Assembly (NCBI GenBank): GCA_018524725.1
Contig: JAEUWP010000443.1
Coordinates: forward strand, 62,001-126,000
Direction: 5' to 3'
Length of the DNA: 64,000 nt
From: Podaxis mareebaensis
Lineage: Eukaryota > Basidiomycota > Agaricomycetes > Agaricales > Agaricaceae
Both the position numbers and the translations under genes were made by a program. This document shows, piece by piece, positions 56,319 to 64,000 of this stretch. Each line of letters begins with the position of its first letter. Positions within the stretch are counted from its first letter, which is position 1. Below the pieces are notes generated by a model, which ran no database searches, was not told where the DNA came from, and was given only the letters and a program-made list of their open reading frames with translations.

Positions 56319-57627
56319 TATGCTGACCTCAAATAACGAGCAGTACACTGTAACACATACTATTTCATGGCTTTGAGGTTTGTCTCTGGTGACTCATCGG
56401 AGATTTGACATGCTCATGAATTTTATTCTAGTCATAACTGCGTGGACTACTCCGCGGATGATTGCGGCTGCGATTGATCATACCTTGCTCTCGAATAGCA
56501 ATTGCTATAAAACGGCTAGCCTGGATGGAAAACCTATGCGCCATTTGTCACTCGATTTACCATGCTATTGGACTTGTGGCTATAGGTATGATCTTCGGTG
56601 TTTTGTCGTGGGGTAAGGAAGGGTTTCGTCTTCCTTGGCCACCCCCTTGTTTATTTTCTGTTCATCAGGGTTCTCATCTCTTTTAGTTAATGAGCAGGAC
56701 AACGTGGTGCTGTACTTGTGATCTTTCCCGTTCTTCTGGCGCAGACTGATATGTTATCTTTATTACATATGTGACATTATGTATCGTTGCTAATTCTAAC
56801 ATAGTTTTCCTGTATCACCAGTCGAGTTTAAGCGAGAACTTGCACGCTCGGGAGCGTTAGAGGTTGTTTCCCATCTTTCGATCATATCGGTTGGCTGCCT
56901 GAGACGAATGGAGATGGTAGAGGGTTTAACATTCACTTTCATTACCGAAGGCTATAGTTAGTGTTTTCAGGGCATGCTCATGTGAACATGATTGACTCAA
57001 CTATCAACCAAAACGGAAAATCAGTACCTCTCGGTTGGCCCAACCCCAACCTAAAGTTTTGCCACTCCCGCAACCCGAGCTCCACGACCCTCAATGCAAC
57101 CGCTGATATTCCGAATAGTCATCTTATTCCGAACATTTCACACTCAGACGCCATTGTTACCGTCGAAATGTTCCAGCCTCATGGCTGAGCGATAGAATTC
57201 AGACGGAGTACAGCCCTTTGGGGCCGTTCCCTTGTCATGGTCCGTCTGCGCTATCATCGCTACTTCATATACTTGTATGATAGTGTTCCAGGGACACGTA
57301 TCGCGGATGCCAGGTATGGATATGTCCACACTTTAAGTGCGTTTGAACTCTTTGTTTCCAGAGAGCACCCTTTGCACGCGCGGTATTTCTACTAGGGCTC
57401 CGTTGTATTGGGCTAAGGTTTCTACTGAATGTTCTCTTTATTGCTTTATCGCTCGAGGCAACCTGCGCAGTTCGGAACTTGAATATCGCATCGTGGAGCA
57501 AGTGTTGGGTTGAGTGGTGGATATAAAATGTGCGATGGGTGCAACTGCGAAGGAGTAGCTTTCAGCAGAACAGTCCTCTTCCTCCCTTCTTGTGCTTAAA
57601 GTATACTTCCTGAACACATTAGTCGCG
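56319..57627. other. 1.3-kb region, no gene seen
   Basis: The 3' flank of the coiled-coil gene and a spacer. Short frames on both strands lack splice or family support. No RNA gene is seen. Confidence 0.4.
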
Positions 57628-58714
57628 ATGGCCGACAATACCTTGTCCACGAGTCCAAATGACGCCTTTTCAGGCGAAATTCTAGGATTTGTTGAAACCA
57701 CAAATTATTATCTTCATGACACGAGGTAGGAGTATATCAGTCATTCAATCAGCCTCTCTCCTTTCTTGCCATCTTCTTCCAACCTTCCTTCTCCGATTGT
57801 GGGCCGTGCCGATACTTACTCGTTTGATGTCATTGATTAATAGAGCTGAAGTGCCCGAGTCGTGGCAATGGTATGTGCATCCCAATCGCGACGTATACTA
57901 CTACAATTTGGGGATGCGACTGCTCTCGACGGACGATATCCGCAATCCAGACATACGCGCTACCATCGTTGGGATCAGGAACGAGTGCTACGAAGAGCTT
58001 GCGCAAGACTGGGACTTCCAACACCTGCCGATTGATTGGGTTATGACGATCACGGACTGTAATATCAAGGAAAAATGTGCAGTTGTCGGGATCCACTCGC
58101 GAACAGCGGGCAAGTCATATGGATGGAAAGACGGAGGTATGTCTCGGGCGGTGTTTTTCCTGTTGTTGGACAGCCGAAACTGACAGATAATGAATCTACG
58201 TTTCTCGGAATAGTCCTGGTCGAGAAACCAAAAGAACACTTCTGGGCTCATATCGCTGAATACCCGGCACATGACAAATCGATCCCCCCTGCGCTTGAGA
58301 ACGAGTTCGTACGCGCATTGTCTTATGGTGAATGGTTCCGTCTGTCCCTCGATACGATGCGATCATCTGATACGCGTTCCTATCAAAGCTCAGCAGAAGA
58401 CCAAGGAAAATCGCGTGTTTCCCTTGGACGGGTCACAAATAGAGGCCGTCATTCGTCAGTATAACTATCTGAAGGGTAAGTCAATGCACCCGTTCTCACC
58501 ATTTCACCGTATCTTACTATAACCAACGTGGTGTTCACCCCACTCCTTCACAGCCGGCCAGGCGCAAGGGAACCAAAAGGCTACAGCTTGCATTGTCTGG
58601 CTCATGGGCGCTGTCATGCCTCTCGACGAGCTCAAGGATGGGGGCGGCAGCAGCAACGGCAGCGGTCGTATTTCTGACGACCTCATTCATGCATTGACCA
58701 GGGTACACATTTGA
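57628..58714 (+). CDS. WW-like domain protein of unknown function
   Basis: Five exons (57,628-57,725; 57,844-58,136; 58,187-58,327; 58,389-58,475; 58,554-58,714) give 259 residues. Residues 34-60 resemble a WW domain: VPESWQWYVHPNRDVYYYN has the two Trp/Tyr positions and a central aromatic strand, but the second canonical Trp is not evident. A Trp/aromatic-rich region follows (WVMTITDCN, EHFWAHIAEYP), then QIEAVIRQYNYLK and a hydrophobic ACIVWLMGAVM segment near the C terminus. Similar proteins are common in Agaricomycetes as multi-copy, uncharacterised families. Splice phases agree at every junction, but the third intron (58,328-58,388) is the least certain. Confidence 0.7.
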
Positions 58715-59239
58715 AAGGAGGAAAGTCGCATATAGGAACATGTTCTCGGACCGTTCACCTTCGGCGGGAAATAGGATCATTTGGATGTTATCAAGTAATC
58801 GCCTCGAGGATCTGCTAATCGATATCATTGTGTAATATTGTATTCGTATCGTTTCTGTGCTTTCGCAATCAATCTCCTTGTTATCGATATCGAAGCCCTG
58901 AGGTGTGAAAGCCTGTTTTGAACGCCGAATGTCTGTCTGCTCTGGACAACATTCGAGGAAGAACCGATCGGTTGTAATTGAGGCAATTCGCGCCTCGCCT
59001 GGTGCTTCTTGACCGCGTGGCGAGTCATCTGATGTCAATGACGCAACGAAGAGGGATCTGATCTCCGCAGCCGTCGATTCCCATTCGTCGCACTTGGACA
59101 AACAAGTCGGCGCAAACGCATTGTCTACGCACGACGGTAAGTACGGGGTTTCAATCTAACCTAAAGCGGACAGGGTTCATTATCACACAATTCCCGTAAT
59201 ACCGACGGACAAGAAACCATGACATTGAGGGTATCGACT
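58715..59239. other. Tail-to-tail spacer
   Basis: 3' flanks of two convergent genes. An open frame on the minus strand overlaps the end of the WW-like gene and looks like a shadow, not a gene. Confidence 0.4.
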
Positions 59240-60585
59240 TCAAGTGCCGCCTGCCTTCCACCATCGGACAATTCCATCCTCTCCGCCAGTCAGGAATGCA
59301 CCCGGGCTGCCTACAGCCGCAGGCTTGGGCCTCCATGATACTGACCAGACTTCGCCGGTGTCTTGAATTGTTGACACAGCAGTTCGTGCTCCAATGTCCC
59401 AAACTTTAATTGTTTTATCCGCTGATCTGTATCACACGTTACACCCTCGAAAGTAAATTAAAAGGGTCGAACAGGTGGAATAAACTCACCCAGAGAGCGC
59501 GAGTTTTCCGTCAGGAGATATGTCGACACTAAGTGCCCACGCAGTATGCCCTGTAAAAGAAGCCACAGTCCCGCCAGGTGCTGATCGAACATCATGCAGG
59601 ACAAGTCTTCTATCTTCCGATGCGCTCATGAGGAGCTGGGAAGCTCAAGTCAGCCGAACTACCCTTTGCGATCGAGGAATACGGTACTTACGCTGGAATC
59701 AGCCGACCAAGAGAGTGATCGGATGGCCATTGCGTGCGAGGTGAACGTTGTTGATAAGGCATTAGCTTCGAGATCAAAGACGAAGATTTGTCCCGTTTCG
59801 AGGGCAAGGGCAACTTTCCGGCCGTCTGGAGACTGGAATTAATGTGAAGAAACTCGGTTAGCGTTGTGATCGCAATCATGAGCGAGAATTGGGGAGGAAA
59901 CGTACGTGGCGACAACTCATTCCAAACTTGACGCGACCAGAAGGTAAAGATGCCAACCGTTCACCAAAATTTCTTGGATCCGCCGAATGTATTGTGACGT
60001 TTCCAGAAGCACTCGATGAAGCATATGTGCTCCCATTTGGACTTAGGGAAACGGACCAAGCTGTGTGTCGTTGGGGCGAGATTGAAATTAGCATCTACCG
60101 AAGCATGTGGAGGCCTGAAGGTAGAGGTTAGGTTGGAAAGAAGGTACGAACAAGGTTCGACGTCCTCGTTGGATTCCAAATAACTTTCGTGTGTTCCGAT
60201 CACATCTCCAGATTCGAGATCCCATAGCCATGTCTGGCCCTCCAGGCTATTATACAGTGCACGTTTGCCATCAGGAGATACAGATAATGAAACAAGAGCG
60301 AGGGTATGTGGTGCCAGGGGAGTGGCGTTGGGAGGATGGCGCTGGCCAGTAGCGGAAGACCACTGGCTTGCAGAACCGTCTGCGGATATGGACACGGCAG
60401 TGTCAACAGATGTCCAGGCAGCGCCCCAGATGGCGTCGTTGTGGCCTGGAAGAACGGGATGAGATTTTGTCGGCGAGACTGGTCAACAGCGAGATATACG
60501 TTCTGATGACTCGTGAGAATTCAGAAACACTAGACTCTGTTATTTGTCAGTAATGCTGCCGATGGGTGCGATGGAGACTGACCAT
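59240..60585 (-). CDS. WD40 protein, Ski8/WDR61 type
   Basis: Seven coding exons (60,585-60,583; 60,536-60,500; 60,445-60,152; 60,060-59,906; 59,832-59,692; 59,635-59,490; 59,426-59,240) give 320 residues, the usual length of Ski8/WDR61. WD repeats run through the whole protein: HNDAIWGAAW, VSISADGSASQW, LYNSLEGQTWLWDLESGD, FGERLASLPSGRVKFG, IRSLSWSADSS, LVLHDVRS, LALSGSADKTIKVWDI and GGEDGIVRWW. The family forms a seven-bladed propeller that scaffolds the Ski complex (cytoplasmic exosome cofactor) and, in many eukaryotes, the Paf1 complex. The first exon contributes only the ATG; intron 1 begins directly after it. Every junction rebuilds family sequence. Confidence 0.93.
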
Positions 60586-60829
60586 GGCAGCAGTAAGTAA
60601 CAGAACGCGTTCACCGCGACTTCGGCGCAGGCGGCCAACGCTGGAATGCCACGGATCTTCCCGCGCGGAGTTTTTATTTGCATGGTATAGACGATGCAGG
60701 CGTGAACTTTAATTTTCCTCACATCAACGAAAGCGGACGAAGACATCACCACCTATCGCATTCACTAAAATCACCGAAAAAGTGCGTCTAACCATCATCA
60801 ATGGACACGCATCCTGACCTATCGTTAGG

Positions 60830-61328
60830 ATGTCTGACGCTGGAGATGACATTCCTGTCGAGGCTGCCGCTGAGGTCGAGGTCACCACTGATGCCCCCAA
60901 GGGAAAGCTTTCTGTCGAAGAGGCTCTCCAAGTGTGTATCATCCAATCCATGAATGGACAAATGTGACAGCCGCTGATGTTCCGCACAGCAAGTTTTGAA
61001 AAACGCTCTAGTCCACGATGGTCTTGCTCGTGGACTCCGTGAGTGTGCCAAGGCTCTTGACAAACGCCAGGCCCACCTTTGCGTCCTCGTCGAGACCTGC
61101 ACCGAGGCCGAGTACATCAAGCTCATTGAGGCCCTTTGCGCGGAGCACAAGATCAATTTGATCAAGGTCGGAGATGCCAAGGTCCTCGGTACCTGGGCTG
61201 GTCTCTGCAAGATCGATCGTGAGGGCAACCCCCGCAAGGTCGTTGGCTGCAGCTGTGTTGTCGTCAAGGACTATGGTGTTGAGTCTGAGGGTTTCCATGT
61301 CCTCCTTGACTACTTCAAGAACCGCTAA
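60830..61328 (+). CDS. RPS12: 40S ribosomal protein eS12
   Basis: Two exons (60,830-60,931; 60,990-61,328) give 146 residues. An acidic N-terminal extension ([16 protein letters not shown]) precedes the L7Ae-like fold: [62 protein letters not shown] and the C-terminal [15 protein letters not shown]. This is the conserved eukaryotic small-subunit protein eS12, part of the beak of the 40S subunit. The spacer to the divergent Ski8 gene is short (about 240 bp between start codons), so the two may share a promoter. A possible intron follows the stop codon directly. Confidence 0.97.
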
Positions 61329-61330
61329 GG

Positions 61331-61502
61331 TGAGTTTTCGTGCTTCCTCCTTCCCTGGTTTGGCATCGCCGAAGCGATGACACACAGACTCCCTCTACTG
61401 AATTTCATTGAGGATACACGTCTAACCGGAATCATTATATTTTTATCTGATCCTCCTATCGTCTGCATCGTCATTGTCACTTACTGACTGATCAATTTCA
61501 GC
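61331..61502 (+). other. Possible 3'-UTR intron of eS12 gene
   Basis: The stop TAA is followed by G and then GTGAGT at 61,331, and a branch-like CTGAC with a TTTCAG acceptor ends at 61,502. A spliced intron entirely in the 3' UTR would have this layout. Within it are a GCGATGA sequence (61,374-61,380) and CTGA at 61,398 and 61,447, loosely like C and D boxes of a snoRNA. No convincing terminal stem is seen. Confidence 0.35.
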
Positions 61503-61684
61503 AATGGTTGTACTTGTGCGCCACTCTGTACCTCTCTATGTAGCATAATGCAACGCGTTCCTCGACCCTTGAAAGTGATATTGAGCGTTCGAAAAACCTT
61601 GAATGAACTCTTGAATGAATTTATTCAGTTAGCATGATAACTGGTTACAAAGCAAGTAAACATGAAAGTCTGAAAGGTATGACG

Positions 61685-62639
61685 CTAATCGTAGCGTCTT
61701 CGCGGTGAACGTGAGTGCGACCGTGAGCGCCTATCGTTGCGGCCACCTCTACCTCGACCCCCACGTAGGGGCGATGGTTCACGGCGGCGGGGAGGTGGTG
61801 CGCGTGAATCCCGATCCAATTCTTTGTCCCGTACAGACTCGCCATTGTTCCGCCCACCTCGTCGGGATCCTGGAGGAGGATGTTTTGAATTACCACCTCT
61901 CCAATGACCCTCACTACCACGTGGAGCCACGCTGGATCCAGGACCTCCCCAAGCTGCGTCAGCTCTTCCTGCTGAAGCTGAAGCCGATTTCCAACCACTT
62001 CCAGAGCCCTTGATCGAAATCTCATTGGGCATAGTAACGTTCTTCGGCAGCAAAACAGCAATAAGGAGGTAATCGCCCGGTATGAATTTCAACTCATCGA
62101 GAGTGCGTTGTTCCTCCCTTTCGCGTTCAGTGGGTTCTCGGTGCTCGCCCTCGGTATCTTCGAGTAGGCGTGGCGCGGTGACGTTTAGGGCGCCTGGTTC
62201 GCCGAGAATATCGCGAGAATAAACCATGCCAAGATCTTTTTGGGCATAACGGCCTTTTAACCCTGGGTCAGCGTAGACAGTGCGGAAGGAAAACCGGGCA
62301 AGAGGGTGTTTGTACTCGGGGATGTGAGGTGCTGTGTTGCGAAGGGTTGTTAGGACTTCGCGAAGAGTTGCATCTTTCCTAGTGTCTATGAGGATTTCTG
62401 CGTAGCTCAGACTTGATAGAAAATACTCACCAGGCGAATATCTGCTGTTCGTCTGTTGTTGGAAGAGACCCGTCTTCAAACAGTGAGAGGCGGTGGAATG
62501 AACCAATTTTGACGAAAGCTCGGATAAGGAAAGGAGCCGTCTAAGGGATGTAAGTAATAGATTCAAACAAAACGTTGCAGCTCACCGTTTTCCGAGACGC
62601 AGAAGAGGTTCCAGGTGTTGGCGTAGTGTCGATGTCCAT
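61685..62639 (-). CDS. SAP18-type protein with RGG/RS tail
   Basis: Three exons (62,639-62,586; 62,540-62,431; 62,378-61,685) give 285 residues. Residues 19-170 are the ubiquitin-like SAP18 fold: TAPFLIRAFVKIGSFHRLSLF, DEQQIFAWKDATLREVL, HPLARFSFRTVYADP, and FIPGDYLLIAVLLP. SAP18 acts in the Sin3 histone deacetylase complex and, with RNPS1 and Acinus, in the ASAP splicing/exon-junction complex. A long tail, absent from short animal SAP18, is rich in Gly, Arg and Ser (RGGRGRGGRN, RRSRSHSRSPRRR), fitting RNA-linked function. The first exon has the ATG in a good context. The minus-strand frame shift between exons 2 and 3 is resolved by a 52-nt intron. Confidence 0.93.
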
Positions 62640-62886
62640 GGTGGTGGCAGTTGCGCCTTTCTATGACGGGTAGTCGAGTGACGATCGTGATTATGTAACG
62701 TTATTGACGTTTGTTTTTTGCACTCGATAAGGTATAAACCTCTCTATTCTTTTTCAGATGTGAAAACCGTTTTGAAATTCTGCAGTTAAACATCGTATTC
62801 ATATTTATAACATTCATGTTTCTACAGTCATAACAATCAGTGTCGCAGTAATTCGTCATGCGTCGCGTCATTCGTCATTTGCGGCT

Positions 62887-64000
62887 TCACGGGTTCCTGG
62901 ATCCCTCAACGCGCTCCACTTTGTGAATACTCTCCTTCTCAATGCTTTCTTCCCCAGTGCTACCTTTCTCCTGCGGCTGGTGCTCCCTGTTGATCTCACC
63001 CTCCACGAGCTGCTTCTGCTTTTCGAGCTCTTCTTCCTCGTAGACTACAAATGGAGGGATGTTGTTAACGGGCAAAAATATATTGGTTCCAAAGTACTTA
63101 CGGAAAGCGAGCTCCTCGAGTGTCTTATGGGCAGTCTCTGGGAACAAGAAATAAACGAAGATGACTTCAAATGCCAACCAGATGCAGTAGCTACCCGAGT
63201 CCAATCAGCTTTGTTCGTAGTATCAGGAGGGTCGAGAAAAAATGGCTCACCTGATGTAGTATTTCCAACCGGCGTTTTGGATACCGATGGGGTTGACAAA
63301 TTGATTGAAGAAGCTCGCGCAACGGCCGAAGAATTGGAAAATTGTAATACCCTTGGCGCGAACGTGGTACGGGAAGAGCTCGACAAGGAATGCTATTCAA
63401 TGAAGAGGGTAAGCGATACGTTGTTCTATGAGCATCGAGGAAGTTGCTTACTGTAAGTCAGGGCGTTGTATGCAACGTTGTACGCTGGGCTGTAGAGGAA
63501 GATAAAGCTGGACAATACTTTAACAACGGTCACAAATTGGGGTTTATAGATACTTACGCAATGACTGCGCGAGAGGAACCTTGGCTCTCCGTCATGGCGT
63601 ATTGTGCACTTGCAACGGTCCAGCCAGTGAAGATGAGCAGCAGGGAGATGGTACAAAGCTATTCGTAGGAAGTGAGTTGATGTTCCCCGTGTGTGAAGAT
63701 GCTAAACTCACGAGATACATGTGCCTGCGCTTAAACCTAGAGACCGTCAACGCGAAGGCGGTGGCATTGACGAAATTCCAGCAGGTGTTGGCCAAGTTGA
63801 TTAAATTCTTTGTACGGTTATCGGTGACCCCGACGTTATCAAGGATACGGGCCAAGAAGTACCTGAAGCGGTTTGGTTAGGTCGACGACAAACGTAGGAC
63901 GGAACCAAGCTCACGAAATCAGACCGTTACCGCTCCATTGCGTCACAAGACCAAGGAACGACGCAATCAGCAACCTTTTCCTCATACCCGGCGTAGAGAG
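62887..64000 (-). CDS. MFS sugar transporter, 5' partial
   Basis: Seven exons are visible (64,000-63,915; 63,862-63,712; 63,658-63,558; 63,507-63,452; 63,392-63,251; 63,190-63,102; 63,044-62,887); the gene continues beyond the right edge. The visible part covers the C-terminal half of a 12-span major facilitator. It has a KRLLIASFLGLVTQWSGNG segment, the loop-side RFKRR (the RxGRR-like position), SLLLIFTGWTV, FIFLYSPAYNVAYNALTY, VELFPYHVRAKG and the signature FLFPETAHKTLEEL. Together these fit the fungal hexose/lactose permease branch of the sugar porter family. The tail is acidic and Lys/Glu-rich, as in cytosolic ends of such carriers. It would move sugar with protons across the plasma membrane. 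Confidence 0.9.

Noticed and set aside
61008..61385. Minus-strand frame of 125 codons opposite eS12 exon 2
   Set aside because: It lies exactly opposite a highly conserved ribosomal protein exon and has no family resemblance of its own.
1..64000. tRNA or rRNA genes
   Set aside because: I looked for B-box-like GGTTCGANTCC sequences and rRNA-like stretches and found none that I could support by eye; a tRNA scan would be more sensitive.

Overview
The window is nuclear DNA of a filamentous basidiomycete, most likely an Agaricomycete (mushroom or wood-decay type). The reasons are dense genes on both strands, many introns of about 50-60 nt with GT...AG ends, and typical families: an AA9 lytic polysaccharide monooxygenase, a GH16 glucanase, a fungal P450, an alpha-type protein kinase and small multi-pass membrane protein families. 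Gene models were spliced by hand from reading frame, splice sites and family resemblance. No database search was run.

Layout. 1-6 kb: a disordered protein cut by the left edge, a BTB protein (-) and a cyclophilin-RRM-RS splicing factor (-). 6.6-17.05 kb: an intact AA9 LPMO gene, then a diverged tandem segmental duplication. The second unit begins inside a copy of AA9 intron 5, so it carries a broken 3' piece of the LPMO, and each unit holds a copy of a membrane-protein gene. 17.7-19.5 kb: a Cys/His-cluster protein. 19.84-24.94 kb: a 5.1-kb element with near-perfect 31/32-bp terminal inverted repeats and a 4-bp ACAC target duplication. It carries a decayed integrase-core gene and a decayed alpha-kinase gene. 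25.7-27.8 kb: two convergent paralogous membrane proteins. 28.0-28.6 kb: a higher-order tandem repeat alternating 83 and 85 bp. 29.3-33.4 kb: a proline/serine-rich anchored protein and a nine-exon P450 (-). 33.4-36.7 kb: no confident gene. 36.8-39.0 kb: a GH16 gene and its broken tandem copy. 39.7-44.1 kb: a conserved protein of unknown function and a secreted low-complexity repeat protein with kexin-like sites. 44.4-48.1 kb: a Nudix CoA diphosphatase (-) and a protein with two dual-specificity phosphatase domains, the second lacking its catalytic Cys (-). 49.9-50.1 kb: a Psq-type HTH remnant. 50.8-58.7 kb: an alpha/beta hydrolase, a large coiled-coil protein and a WW-like protein. 59.2-64.0 kb: Ski8/WDR61-like WD40 protein (-), ribosomal protein eS12 (+), SAP18 (-) and an MFS sugar transporter (-) cut by the right edge.

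How the genes work together. There is no single pathway cluster. Housekeeping RNA and chromatin genes (PPIL4-like cyclophilin, Ski8, eS12, SAP18) alternate with secreted or metabolic genes typical of plant-polymer degraders (AA9, GH16, P450, sugar transporter). Family turnover is visible in the sequence itself: the AA9 and GH16 genes each have a dead neighbouring copy, a piece of the 19-kb gene reappears at 26.75 kb, and a kinase-carrying DNA element lies between them.
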